Shown here piece after piece: positions 1 to 12,508 of a DNA stretch of 64,000 nt; position 1 is the stretch's first letter; each line of letters opens with the position of its first letter. The DNA is from Sphagnum compactum. Lineage: Eukaryota > Bryophyta > Sphagnopsida > Sphagnales. The notes beneath the pieces were generated by a model. That model searched no databases. It was not told the origin of the DNA and saw only the letters and a list, made by a program, of their open reading frames with translations. Where the stretch lies: assembly GCA_965153455.1 (NCBI GenBank), contig OZ234498.1, positions 7,502,001 through 7,566,000 of the forward strand, given 5' to 3'. Position numbers and translations under genes: made by a program.

Positions 1-690
1 CATTTTTAATCTTTGTGCATATGCAGAATAAGTTGATTAGATCATCTCTTATAAATCTTCGTCCTTCTCCATCTGTGATGTTGCATCTCAAAGCACATTT
101 CCCATGCCTTAGACATTAAGACCGAACACTTTGAATATGTGTTGTGAAGTTAACTTGACCAAAGCTGGTTTTGGTAATGGTGGACATGGTTGTGCATTTT
201 AGGGTTTAGGGTCAAGGACTTCCTTCAAGAATTGAAGGCCTCCCAGGTTTGGCCTTCTTTGCCATTAAACCGTGCACCTCCCCTAAATGTTTGATCAACA
301 ACCATTTGGCACAATATGAAACAATGCAAGTGCCAACTTTACACTACCATTTTGACCCATCCTTAATCCATTTTTTGTCTTTTCGAGCCATTTTAGGTGG
401 ACAAGGGGGTGTTGGTGGTTAAATGGGGTCAGTTTCAGTCTTTAAACTTGAACCACAAACCCCCAAAAAGTAAGCTTTTACATTTTAATAAAAAAAAACC
501 CTAACCTTAAACCTTAAAAACAAGATCACAACACAAAATGCAAGTATTACAAACAAAACTAACTTCTTTTCAAATATTGCAATGAATTTTTTTTAAAAAA
601 AATTCCCACGCCTTCCATCAAATGATGAAAGGTGTAGGTATAATTAAACTTAAAAATTTTGTATAATTTTTAAAAATCAATTAAATAAAG
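1..690. other. AT-rich intergenic DNA
   Basis: I see no gene here. There are short CCCTAAA-like runs (near 200 and 500) and A/T homopolymers. No ORF above background. Confidence 0.6.
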
Positions 691-799
691 TCTAATTTAT
701 GTAAATTATACAATAATTTAACCTATCATTTGGATTAAACACAATCACCATGGCCAACTTTAAATTGCATTGAGTACTTGTTTCATCAAGTATGGGTTC

Positions 800-985
800 C
801 CCAACTTTTAATTTTGATGTAGCAACATTTTGTTCTTTAGTTGCCAATTTTGATACAACAACATTTTGTTCTTCAATTGCCAATTCTGGTGCAAGAACAT
901 TTTGCTCCTTAGTTGCCAATTCTGATGCAACAACATTTTTTTTTTTCAATTGCCAATTCTGGTGAAACAACATTTTACTTTTGAA
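800..985 (-). repeat. 48-bp tandem repeat with open reading frame
   Basis: About four imperfect 48-bp units, each containing TTGCCAATT and AACATTTTG. On the minus strand they stay open and would encode a repeating 16-residue unit around ELATKEQNV inside a 101-codon ORF (692-997). There is no recognisable domain and no flanking exon. A minisatellite whose unit is a multiple of three will stay open by chance, so I call it a repeat rather than a gene. Confidence 0.6.
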
Positions 986-1189
986 CTTCCCGATCACAAC
1001 AAACCTTCTTCAATTTCTTTTTTTCTACCCATTGTAATCTTACAAATTCAAACAAAAACTTTAATAAACAACCATATTGATTTTTTATTGTTTCCAAAAG
1101 ACTAAAACCATAAACATGAGCTGCTCTCCATTTGAAAGTTGAAAGGAGCACCAACAGGAGTTGATGACAACATGTAGAACAAAAACAGT

Positions 1190-1735
1190 GATGACATGAA
1201 GAAAAAGAGTGACGACACCCGTGTTGTCACCTTCTTCACAACAAAGGAAGGACAAAAGAAGACAACATTGTTGTTGTCGTCCTTTTCGCAGCAAAACAAG
1301 GAAAAAAAAGACAATGACATTACTATCATCATCCTTTTCGCAGCAAACCAAACAAAAAATAAAATGACAACAACAATGCCATCATCATCTTCTTCTCAAA
1401 TAGTGAGAAGAAGAAGACGATGGTAGCTATCGTCATCCTCTTCACAACAAAACAAGGAAAAAAAGACGATGACATTGTTATTATCATCTTCTTCATAGCA
1501 AAATAAGGAAAACAAAAAGATGGCGACATTGTTACCATCATTTTCTTCTTTTCAAACAATGAGAAGAAGAAGACGATGCAGTTGTTGTCGTCTTCTTCAC
1601 AACAAAACAACGAAAAAAAAAGATGACAACATTATTATCGTTGTCTTCTTCACATCAAAACAACGAAAAAAAAGATGACAACATTTCTACTGTCATCTTC
1701 TTCTTCTCAAAGAATGACAACAAAAAAAAGATTGA
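1190..1735. repeat. Degenerate GAAGAA/GACGAC-rich minisatellite
   Basis: Imperfect units of roughly 60 bp alternate a CTTCTTCACAACAAAACAAGG-like core with GACGATGACATTGTT-like stretches. Several overlapping short ORFs on both strands come only from this low-complexity pattern. Confidence 0.7.
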
Positions 1736-1740
1736 AAATA

Positions 1741-2186
1741 AAAAAGGAGAAGGGAGGGAGCTTACCTTCAAGCTCAAGCGTTTGCCATTGAGTTGAAGCT
1801 CCAAGCTCCCTTGTGTTGCCACTTTCCTAAGCTCCCTCGCGTCTCCACATTCCTAAGCTCGCCTCGAAGCTCTAGTGATGGAGGTGAGATGAAGGAAGCA
1901 AAACCTGAGGGAGAGAAAATGAATTTAGGTTTAGGAAGGGAGGAGGTAGGTAGGGAGGAGGGGAAAACTTTGGGGCAGAGAAGAGGGCTGAAAAAACCCT
2001 GGGCAGAGGAAGAGAAAAATAAAAATGCATGCCCTACTTGGATGTGTTTGAGTTCATCCCCAAAATGGCTTGAACGGCCTCATCCTGAACTGGTGCACTG
2101 GTGCCTGATGATCTTTAATGGAGAGGTCAGTCCAGTGGTTGAAATAGTGTCAATTTTGGATTATCCATAGAAATCTTCATACAATA
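1741..2186. other. Unassigned spacer with short ORF
   Basis: A 125-codon plus-strand ORF (1793-2170) is open but has no domain, no clear splice sites and a skewed Lys/Glu/Gly composition. I do not support it as a gene. Confidence 0.4.
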
Positions 2187-2573
2187 GAGATATACGTAAA
2201 GTGAGGAGGAAAAGACAGCACCAGTACCCTGAGTTTGGTCATACACAGGGTGAGATTCAAAAAAACCCTGCAAAAAAGTACATTAGCATTCAACGGGGGG
2301 TGAAACTTAGGAAACCATCAAATATTTCCCGAGTTTCACCCTATCTTTCCTTTTTCCTGAGCGCCTCCACTGCTGCTGCTGCTACATACATTTTCACTGC
2401 TCCTACCTGTCTGTACATCTACTATAATTCCTCTCGAACCTTGTGCATTAAATGCTGAGATTCAACATTTCGTACTGAGTTTCAGCATTTCATACTGAGA
2501 TTTAATAAACTTTTATCTGCAACAATCAAAGGAGGGTTTCTCTGTACAATGATTCATTTTATCGGTTGATAGA
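2187..2573 (+). mobile_element. MITE copy A (degenerate)
   Basis: Begins with a mutated form of the terminal repeat (ATATACGTAAAGT at 2189). It shares the interior of copies B and C in the same order: a TTTGGTCATACACAGG block, a CCTTTTTCCTGAGCGCC block, a CTGCTGCTGCT run, a GCATTAAATGCTGAG block and TTTAATAA. The right end, near TTTATCGGTTGAT, is an eroded copy of the terminal repeat. It is non-coding, and short ORFs inside it should be ignored. Confidence 0.7.
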
Positions 2574-2604
2574 GAGGATCGGCATCCTTGGAGAGACAAT
2601 AATA

Positions 2605-3008
2605 GAGTTATCCGTAAAGTAAGAAGAACACACAGCACTATAACCCTGAGTTTGGTCATACACAGGCTGAGATTCAAAGAAAACATGCAAAACAATATAT
2701 TAGCATTCAACAAGGGATGAAAGTCACTCAGATAACCATCAATTTTTTGGTGGTAAACTGAGTTTCATCCTGTCTTTCCTTTTTCCTGAGCACCTCCACT
2801 GCTGCTACATATATATATTTTCACTCCTCCTAACTATGCAACTACTGTAATTAATCTTGGACATTGTGCATTAAATGCTGAGTTTCAGCATTTCATTTCA
2901 TAGTGAGATTTAATTTCTAAAAAGTCTTTACTTTTTTGCAGTACCACTGAAAAGAGGGGATAGGAGGTGAAAGGAGGCCCAAAGACAGGGTGAAGACAGG
3001 GTTACTTG
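2605..3008 (+). mobile_element. MITE copy B
   Basis: Left end carries AGTTATCCGTAAAGT at 2606-2620, matching the terminal repeat of the intact copy at 56446-56838. Interior blocks follow in the same order as copy A, which lies about 30 bp upstream in the same orientation. The right terminal repeat near 3000 is degraded. Confidence 0.75.
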
Positions 3009-3412
3009 CAAATTTTGCAACCAACAGAGTAATAATTTACACCAAAAAAAAAAAAAAAAACTCATAATAACTGCCTTGTTGGTTGAAGCAAAATAGATAT
3101 CTGATACAAGAATAATAGATCTTAGTAATACCCAATTCTTCTTTTTGGGTTCTTCTACAATTTAAGAAGAATTCCATGTACAAATTAACATAATTCTTTC
3201 AACTAATTAAAATGCACTTATCACTCGAAAATCTTTTATAATTTGTTGTCAAAAACACAACTGATTAAAAAGAAGGATTCACAATTGATCTATAATCAAA
3301 AAATTCGGTAACTTATTATTATTGTGCATGGCACCTCAACTTTAATTTATATATATCAAAAATTGGAAAATAATAAATTTTTATTCAAACCAATTTTGTT
3401 GTCTTTGAATTA
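3009..3412. other. 3' flank of the VDAC gene
   Basis: AT-rich, with a poly-A run near 3043-3060. No coding potential seen. It should hold the 3' UTR of the minus-strand VDAC gene. Confidence 0.5.
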
Positions 3413-5446
3413 TCAAGAGTTCAATGCTATAGCTATTCCAAACTTGGCTGAATGGTCTAGAGCCTTAGTATCCACCTCCCCCGAAAATGTAACCGAATTC
3501 TTAGGTCTAAATTCATGTTGTAAAGTCACTCCCATTTGTCCATGATTGTTTAATCGCCCTTTCATGGAAGTCATTTTATCCAACTCATATAACCCACCCA
3601 TTGTGAAAGTATTCTCATTCCTTGAAAACATGTGTGTAATTTCGGCGGCGAGAGTCGTTTTGGATGCGGGGCTTAATGTATGTAAATAAGACGCCTTCAA
3701 AACATTGCCTTTCTCGGCCCTAAAAATTCCAAATTCCAAAAAATTTACATACATATTTGTCTTAAATTTGATAATGTTAATTTAATGTTGAAATTATTTT
3801 GCACAAATATTTATCATAAATTGTATAATGTTAATTAATGTTGAAATTATTTTGAACATACTTTTATCTTAAATTGATAATGTTAATTAATGTTGAAATT
3901 ATTTTTCACATACTTTTATCTTAAATTGATAATGTTAATGTTGAAATTATTTTGCACAAATATTTATCATAAATTGATAATGTTAATTAATGTTGAAACT
4001 ATTTTGCACATACTTTTATCTTAAATTGATAATGTTAATGTTTGAAATTATTTTTGCACATACTTTTATCTTAAATTGGATAAAGTTAATGTTATAATTT
4101 TTTTTTTGCACATATTTTTATCTTAAATCGGTAATGTTAATTTTGAAATTATTTTGCACATAATTTTATATCTTAAATGGAAATTTTTATATCTTCCCCC
4201 TTTAATAACCATGACTAATTAACTATGAATTTTAACAAATATGGTATATTAGTATAAATTATCTCATAAAAAATAGAAAATTGATATAAATAATAATATG
4301 TAAATGAGCAAGTTGGATTTGCAATAAACATACAAGATAATAGAAGCATTAAAATCAGGTCTTGCGAAACCGATGCCCGCATTGTATTTATTTAAGCTTA
4401 TGCCTCTTGTGTGATCAATGGCAAGCTCTCCCCCAATGACAAGCCCTTCAGTCCCAAGGACTCCAGTTATCTCCACAATAGGTGAAGGTGTCATCCCAAG
4501 GGCTAATGTAATACCTGCATATTCTTGACTATGTTGAAATTCCAACTGCATTGAAATGCAAATAATAATTGTGAATGTCTACAAATTTTTTTAAAAATAA
4601 ATTAAAAAAATTATTTTCTGAAAAAAATTAATAATAATAATAATATTATTATTATTATTGAAACAAGATTGATATAATGCAACACAAATATTGTCAATAC
4701 AAACATTATGATGCAAAAAACCATTTTCCAATTCGTATACCTTCCCGGAACTAAAATCCGGTAATGTGAAACTCAATATAGTAGTTGACCCTAGCGCACA
4801 ATCATCACCTCGAATAGTGGTGAAAATCTGAAAAAAAGAAAAAAGAAAAAATTAATTGAAAATAAAAGACATATTCTTAAAGTATATGTGAGTGAAATAA
4901 TTGATGTTTACTCCCAACTATGTAATATTCATTTGCATTTTGATATAATTAATTAAAATGTAGTTTTGAAAACAAAAAATTTAGTAGAGATTGTAGATTT
5001 TCATAACAACATAATTTATTTAGGGGAAAAAAAAAAAACCCCAATTTTTGGTTACTACTTGATTGAATGAGTTTGTTTTTTCCGAGATAATTAAGAAATC
5101 AACATCATTAACTACTCTTTTGATCCTTAAAAACCCACAATGACATTTGAAACCAAATAAATGTGTACATTTGCATTGGTATCGACTTTCATATTTGCCG
5201 ATAGATACTTGTTCTTGAACATTGTGTTTACATCACACATCATCCCATTACACCCTTTGACTCCGGTGGTGGTGAACACCTATATTGAACCCACAAAAAA
5301 TAAAAATGATAATTAAAAATAAAATAATATATATATATATATATTTCAAACACCCTTTGTGATATCACCGTCTAAAATCTTTTGAGCTCATCATCAAAAT
5401 GTTCTAATAAATGATTGTTTCAAATTGTGATGTCAATTGTCATAAG

Positions 5447-5486
<40 letters not shown>

Positions 5487-6196
5487 ATGCAATAGAATTT
5501 GAACATATCGAGAAATATGCAACATTTAAATCTTGCCTTGATTAATTGTGTTATAAATCATATACACCATACGATTTTTAAAAATGTTTTTGATTTTAAA
5601 AAAAAATTGAAACTTGATGTATTGGTCTCACAATTCCATTTTCGGTAGTTGTGGTAATAGTGAATTTTCGCGTACATGAGAAATCCCTTGTGAGAAGATC
5701 TACAATGATGAAACACAAATAGAACATTGATTTCATACAATATGATAAATAAGGGGTTGAAGACATTACATGTTAATTGGTGGAAAATTCACACCAAAAA
5801 AATTGCATTCATTATATACACAAAGGTCATGCATGTGCAAGTATACATTTAACTAATATTTGTTTGTTTCAATTTGTATAATTTCATAACCTTTTGTTTT
5901 AATCAATTGCATCTTGCTACATAATATAATTTGCATATTTTCAAATCTAATTATCACTATTTAGGTCAAATGTCAAGAATTCACTTTTTATTTCAAATTT
6001 TGCATACAATCCAAACTATTGATTGGACTTGTAGGCAATGGCACAAAAAAAAGGGAATTACACAAATGAAGAAAAACACAAATACATGGCAAATAACACA
6101 TGAACACCACAACATTGATTCAAAGAAACTAGGGCAATGAGTAGAACCTCTAGTCTTTTTGCCAATTTCATAGTATAAACCCGGTCCTTTGCCCAT
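3413..6196 (-). CDS. VDAC: Mitochondrial outer-membrane porin (VDAC), six exons
   Basis: Voltage-dependent anion channel, a 19-strand beta-barrel that passes metabolites and nucleotides across the mitochondrial outer membrane. Exons (minus): 6148-6196, 5632-5699, 5169-5279, 4741-4827, 4334-4545, 3413-3719. All introns are GT-AG, phases agree, and the joined frame gives 277 residues, close to the plant VDAC length of about 276. The N-terminus MGKGPGLYYEIGKKTRDLL matches the family's amphipathic helix. The middle has EYAGITLALGM and KYNAGIGF. The C-terminus contains QHEFRPKN, SGEVDTKALDHSAKFGIAIAL and the natural stop. No frameshift or premature stop, so it is probably functional despite AT-rich codons and repeat-filled surroundings. 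Intron 5 carries a 52-bp tandem repeat. Family recognition is from memory of plant VDACs. Confidence 0.95.
3770..4185. repeat. 52-bp minisatellite in VDAC intron 5
   Basis: About eight tandem units, each reading roughly AATGTTAATTAATGTTGAAA then TTATTTTGCACATACTTTTA then TCTTAAATTGAT, with small indels. It fills most of the 614-bp intron between exons 5 and 6. Confidence 0.9.
5318..5485. repeat. (AT)n microsatellites in VDAC intron 2
   Basis: Two pure AT/TA runs (about 5325-5344 and 5449-5484) within the 352-bp intron between exons 2 and 3. Confidence 0.85.
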
Positions 6197-9100
6197 ATTG
6201 AAGAAAATCCAAGAAACAACCTTATGCCTATTCGATTAATGCATTCATGTTGTCCATCCTAATTTGTGGCATGAGGAGAACACGATAGAACACCTGGCCC
6301 CATGTCCTTTCATTTGGAATGTATAAAAACTCAAGGATTATAACCTTTACAATTCAAAAGAATGAATGTTCTTAATGCAATTATTTGTTGAAAATTTGTA
6401 ATCCACATGTTTGGGACCAAATCTAATTTGATCACCCTCCACACATATATATCAAAATTTTCTTTACACAACCATGATGAAGTCCTCCAAATGAAAATTG
6501 ATGGATGCACCATTTGTGGTAGCACATTAACATAAAAATATTTGAGCGAAATCATTTGGTTGTACTTTTGTTGTAACCTATTCATTTTGGGTCTTGCAAA
6601 AGAAGTTTTGTGCTTTACCTCAATCAAAATGAGCAATTGCAACGTGTCGATTATAGGGAAGATTATTGCATGGGAAGAAGGTCCCCATAGCTATATCTAT
6701 GAGTGGGATGTTTGTTACGAGCATCCAATAAAATGGTCTTGTTAAAAAACTACAAGGCGACAACAAAGGTCAATCTTTTGCACACAAAAAAAGGCAATTC
6801 GCCTACAAAATCCTTCAAGTTCAAAAAGGGCTTTGTAGGGAAATCTCATGCATGAGAAATTAGGGTGTAGCAAGAATGCACACATAAGCTTTTCAAGATT
6901 TTTCTTTCTCTTACTTGATAATTGATGCCCATAATATTGGTTGCTAGCTTGGATGAAGCGATGCGTTTTTTTACCCTCCCATGATCCTCTTTTACATTTG
7001 ACCACTTGTGTGGCTCTTATGGGTGGTACATCATACATTGGTAGGGTTTGAAGGCACTTCACCTCACCTTGTTTACATACATATATGACATATACCATTT
7101 GGTGGTTGATGGATGGCTTTTGGTTATATGGGTTGTAGTACATTGTGGACTATTTCTCTTGGTGGTGGCATTGAGAGTAATGTTGGCAAGTTTGAAATTT
7201 TAAGCTAGTTTCTAGTTCTAACCTTTTTGTAATCGGATTTGTAGGATTAATAGTTTCTTGTTGGAATTGGAGCTTCAAGTAGACAAATGTTATGAGGTTA
7301 ATGTTGCGATCACATTCTGAATTTGATTGCACAACTTGTTCATTGTTAGAGACAAACTTGAACATGATTATTGTTGCTCAAACTATATATTTTTACAAAG
7401 AGCCTTTTTATCTCCTAGGCAATCAAATAAGATTTTTTTTGAAAACATAACAAGTAATATTTAATCTTTTTTTGGGTTATATGGCAATTTTTAATTGTTG
7501 GTACAAATAACAAGATAAGACAATTTGTGGCATTCATTTGTGTGAAATAGGTGTGAAACTAGATTGGTTTTGAATTGGATTTGGGCTTAAATTATTATGA
7601 AAAATGTTAATAATGTAAGTTTAATAACTTAAAAGACTTACTTAAGAATCACACACCTTAAGGTTCAATCAATTTTTAAAAATAAACTTAAACTAGAATT
7701 GGAGGTTCATTTTATATTAATTAAAAACCAATAAGGACAATAATTAAAGGAACCAATCAACATTCATTAATAGCCCTTTGAGAGCAAAATATGCTTATTT
7801 GGTGAAATTTCACCAAAAGAAAAATTGAAAATTGAGAATGAAATTTTTTTCAAGGTTTTCAATCATTAAAAATCAATAAATGTTAATAGAAATTGTTAGA
7901 ATTTTATGTTTGGTTCTAATACGTGGCCAAAAAGTTCATTATGATGTCTACATCTTTTTGCTTTTATGTATTTTGTAGCTAAATTTGGGTAAATCTTCTC
8001 ATGTATTATCTTCACTTTGGTGACACCTCAAAATTCACAAAAAAAACATTGATTGACAAGCCAATATTGTCCTAAAGCTATTTGAGAATGGCATTTGTCC
8101 ATTAACAAATTGATTTCCACTTAAACAAGGCTATGAATAAGTTGATTCCAAAAGTAACTACTACCAATGCATTCAAGCAAATGCACAAACAAAAAGTTGC
8201 ATTTGTTTTCTTAAGGTTTTTTTAGTTTATATAAAAACATGTAAAACTTTCCACTAAGACTATCATATCATTTTTCCTTTTGGTCTTTTTCTGTTGCATT
8301 TTTATGCATACAAATGTCATTAATGAATGAAAAAGATTTTGAAACACAAACATACACAATGCACACATTCTTTTTTTTTCTCTCCATTTTAGGTGTAGTT
8401 GACTCGTTTTGGTTTTCTTTTTAAAATAATTGAAAAAATCACATATCAAAAGAAACTTCTTGCATAAGTTTAAATGAATGGAAGGATAAGATTGAAATTT
8501 TTTTGCCTAATTTTTATTTAAAAAATCACAATTGCAATTAGATTTTTCCTTATTAAATCAAAAAAATTCACATTTATTTATTTGTTATTTGGTTGTGAAT
8601 AATTTATTATGATAAGTCTTGAAGATTACAAATGTGTTTCATTAACATAAACCATAGTATAATGTATTTTGAAAGCACATTACATCCTTAATAGCCCTTC
8701 TAGAAAAGAGGAGTGATGTTGTGCTTAATTTCATGGTTAAGGTAAAAATGTAAGGGGTTTTTATAAATATTGTTATGTCCATAAATACAAAGTTCTAGTT
8801 TTTGGAATACTTTTCATAACTAAAGGACTTCAAATTATGATTGATCTTGTTCTATTGCATATTTTTCAAAAAAGGGATACCAAGACATAACACAATGGGC
8901 TCAATAAAAATCATGGCTATCCATTTTTCTCTTTATAATGTAGGACTAACAAATCCATTTAATATTGTGATTTCAACATTTTAAATGCCATGTAAGTTTC
9001 ATGCAATGAACCATAATTGATGGTGGGCTTTGTGAGGTACTTAGGCATGTTGGCCGATTTTTTTTCTTCTATCGATTCCAATCTAATTATTGGGTAAACC

Positions 9101-9689
9101 TACTTACAAGTTCCATAAAATGCGAATGTTGGGGTTAAATTTAGACCAATGGTGCATTGTGAACAATGATTTTTTTTTCAATTTTCTCATGTAGCACCAT
9201 TTGCTAGCATCCCAAGAAAGATTTAACATTAAATGGCAACATGACATGCAAGGTAGTAGAATTTTTTTATTCCTGCTTTTATTTGGCAACCCACAAGAAG
9301 AGGGCTTCTAAATCTGGCAAAAACAACACAAAACTTTTACTTGTTTGGCAAATGTTTTTCAAATTTTCAAAGAATCTACAATAAAATATTTTATTAATTT
9401 TATTTTTTTTTGCATTTTGGCAAAATTTTACCTAAAAAATGTTGATTGTGATTGACAAAATCAACTTTGGACCAAATCAACCACTTAGACGAAGGAAAGA
9501 AATTGGACAAAAACCAAATCAATCTAGGTTGAATGTCAAATTTTTCTAGTTTTGGTTGAAGGTTGAATAAAAGTTTACAAGGTTCATGTTTTGTGGTTGC
9601 AGGTCATTTTCATAAGCTTTTGGTTGTTTTTCTCATCTTCAATTGATTTGCTTTGTTTTCTTCGATGTTAAAACACCTATCTTGTTGTT
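6197..9689. other. AT-rich intergenic DNA
   Basis: About 3.5 kb with few CpGs. ORFs here are at most 133 codons (6742-7143, minus), with no recognised domain or splice pattern. The first few hundred bases should include the VDAC promoter. I see no other gene. Confidence 0.55.
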
Positions 9690-11345
9690 CTTTTTTGGTT
9701 GCTTGCATGGCCATCATTACATTCATTGTTATCACATTCTTGTTCATAATGACATTGTTACTTTAACATTTGACATTGCTCAATTGTTGATTACAATTAT
9801 TTATGAAGAGGAAATAAATCCTAAAAGTTTTGATGAATAATTTTTAAAAAAAAGAAGCATGACAATTGAGCATGCCTTGCCATGCTTAATTGTGGAAGAA
9901 ATCAAATGACACAGTTGAAGAATTAGGTATGTAGAAATAAAATTTGGTGACGATAGGAGAAATTCTTGACATGTTTTCAACATTTTTGTGATGAGATTTC
10001 GTTGTTATAATGGTAATGGGAAAGTTTGGAATGTATGAGTCATGGCATTAATGAACTCCAAAACATAAACTTGAAACAAAAGGAACAACATTTTATTTCC
10101 TATTGAAGGTGTGAGAAAGCTATAACTTTTATGTGTGCTCGTTTTTGGTTGATTTGTGACATAGTTTGAATAACTCATGGTGTTGACAATGAGGGGTTTA
10201 AAGTGATAATTTAGGGTTTATCAAAAACTTTGAAACTCAACCAACAACATGATGGAGATGACAACAATCCATTTCCATCATTATTGAATCTGTTCAAATT
10301 GTAAACATCTTCTTCATACATCAAAGGCTTATTTGGGCAATTGTAAACTTCTTTAAAATAGTTGTTGATGCACCTAAGGCATAATGTCCCACACCATTAT
10401 GGTGTTTAAATTTCCCATTAAGTTTCGACCAAAATGCAACCAACATAGGTGTGATAAAAACAAACCTTTTTTTTTTGTATTGTGATTTAGGGAAAATTCA
10501 TGCAAGTAATTTTTTTACCAAGGATCTAACTTTATTAAAATGATTAAACAACAACAAATACTACGTCAAGATCGAATCATTTAGGCTTTAATGGGATTCA
10601 AGAGTTTTTGTCGATGCTATGTTTTTTAGAAAATTGATATTATCAATTTTGAAGCCAAAGGATCTAACTTTGTAAAAACGATTAAACAATATCAGATGGT
10701 GTACCAATTTTGTGAATTGTGTACCTTTTAATGGCATTCAAAAGTTCACTGGTCAAGGGAATCTTTTGGCATATGTTGTAATGGTAGGAAATGCTTCAAT
10801 GATGGAATGAAGGTTCATTTAAGCCATCTAATTTTACACAATCATGATTTCATTATGCAATAACAATGCCATCTTTTATGCAAGCAAATGAGACCAAAAC
10901 ATTGAATATATTCACATATCATTGTAGGTTTGCAATGCCTACATTAAAATTTTGCAAAAAGCTTTTAAATATGCAGATGGAGCAAGTTTTGACCATTTAT
11001 GAACTTTGTTTTTGCACAATAACCACACATTAAAAAAACATAAATTTGCAAAGGCCATAGTTGAATGTGAGAATGTTATTCACATAGAACCAAAGTAAAA
11101 CAAAACCTATACCAACCTAGGTTGGATGTGCCATGTTTGGATTGTTTTCAAGAAACAATAGAAAAGGAGTTCGAAAAGGTTTAGGTGCAAATTGGGTTAA
11201 AGTTTTTTTTGTTTGTTCTAAATATGAACAATTATGCCAAAGTCCTCATAATAATGGAAACTTTAAATTAAAGATAATGCACTTTGTTGTGATTATGTGA
11301 CCTTTATAAAGTTATGTTTGAATTGATTTTAGCCTTGCCTTTACA
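9690..11345 (+). pseudogene. Decayed partial duplicate of the SGT gene
   Basis: Collinear with the SGT gene at 20326-25368, same strand. Intron 1 (GCATGGCC near 9708 versus 20464), exon 2 (about 10170-10310), intron 2, exon 6 (about 10782-10880), exon 7 (about 11040-11185) and intron 7 align in order, introns included, so this is not a processed copy. Sequence equal to parental 21453-23856 (exons 3-5 and the Penelope-like relic) is missing. The exon 6 acceptor CAG has become TAG, and its donor AACAGGTGAG has become AGCAAATGAG. Stops and frameshifts are everywhere. Most differences are C-to-T or G-to-A. No intact product is possible. Confidence 0.85.
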
Positions 11346-12289
11346 CAACACATAAAAAAGAATGTTGAAAACAAACATAAACCCATAAATGGGTTTCAAA
11401 TTGTTTAAGAAAATATTGAACCCATCCCAATTTTGCCTTTGAAACCATAGGTTCTTAATAGATGCAAATCGTGAAACCAAAAATTAACATCTACCAAAAA
11501 AATCCTAATTAAATCCAAAACTATTAATTTTGTGTTTTGCAAAAAAATATAAAACCACAACCAAAGGTTCATATGTACATTAAAATATTTTAAAATTATA
11601 GTTAAAGGTTCTAAAGTGTAATTTGCTAATGTTAGTATTTACACAATCCCATTTAGTCTTTGGCTATTATTTTACAATTATCTATTACATTAGAAAAATT
11701 TGCAAAGTAACCATTTGGGCCCTCCTTTCACCCCCTACCCCCTATTTCAACCTCAAACCTTGCTATCCATGAAGTGAATTTTTTTATTGAATAAAAAATA
11801 TAAAATGTTGGAATATAATACTATTAGTTTTTTCTGTCAAATTTGTGAAATAGTTGGTTGGCTATTAATTGTGAGATTTTAAAATGTTGTATGTGCAAGT
11901 GGTTAAATATTTCTTCAATACTTAATTTGGCCAATTATTGGATTTTGAACAATGTAACATTGTGGTAGCAAATGCTTTAGCATGGGAGGTTTTGTGGCTA
12001 TTGAATGGGAATAGATGTCAATCTATGCTTGTTTTGTCAACTTATAACCATGCACAACAAGAAACACTCAAATCAATCTATACAATTTTACACCTTTGGT
12101 TTCTTTCTTTTGTTTAAAAACATATATGTGCAATTTAGCTTCATCAAATTGACTTTTTGCTTGTGAAAGGCAAATGAAGGGCTAACATAGTCTTGCAACC
12201 AAAACAAAACAAATAACATATCTAGCCAAAATAATCAAAGCTTTAATAAACCAATTTTATTTACTTTTCTATTTTCCCTACCTTTTCAA
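11346..12289. other. AT-rich intergenic DNA
   Basis: No ORF or repeat of note. CpG-poor, with scattered homopolymers. Confidence 0.5.
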
Positions 12290-12508
12290 CTAGATTAATA
12301 AAGCACATATTTTTTCGTTCTTCACATGTGCATTGTTAGGGTTCACATAATATGCACCAATAACCATTCTAGGTCTAGCAACATTACACTTCCCTAAACT
12401 TGAATGCTTGATGAAAGAATCAAGTTTTGGAACTAACAATTTATCTATCCCCTCAATCTTGGAGCAAACTTTGCATCTCACCATCTTCATCTTGCCATCC
12501 CCCCACAA
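12290..12508 (-). pseudogene. hAT-type transposase N-terminal fragment
   Basis: A 72-codon ORF with KVRCKVCSKIEG-like text (reads MVRCKVCSKIEGIDKLLVPK), then KLDSFIKH. This Cys-x2-Cys plus K-W/L-D-S/T-x-x-K-H pattern is the zinc-finger start of the transposase also seen at 58.65-61.98 kb. Nothing downstream on the minus strand continues it, so it is a fragment. Confidence 0.55.

Noticed and set aside
1793-2170. 125-codon plus-strand ORF as a gene
   Set aside because: No domain, no splice context, biased composition, wedged between a minisatellite and a MITE.
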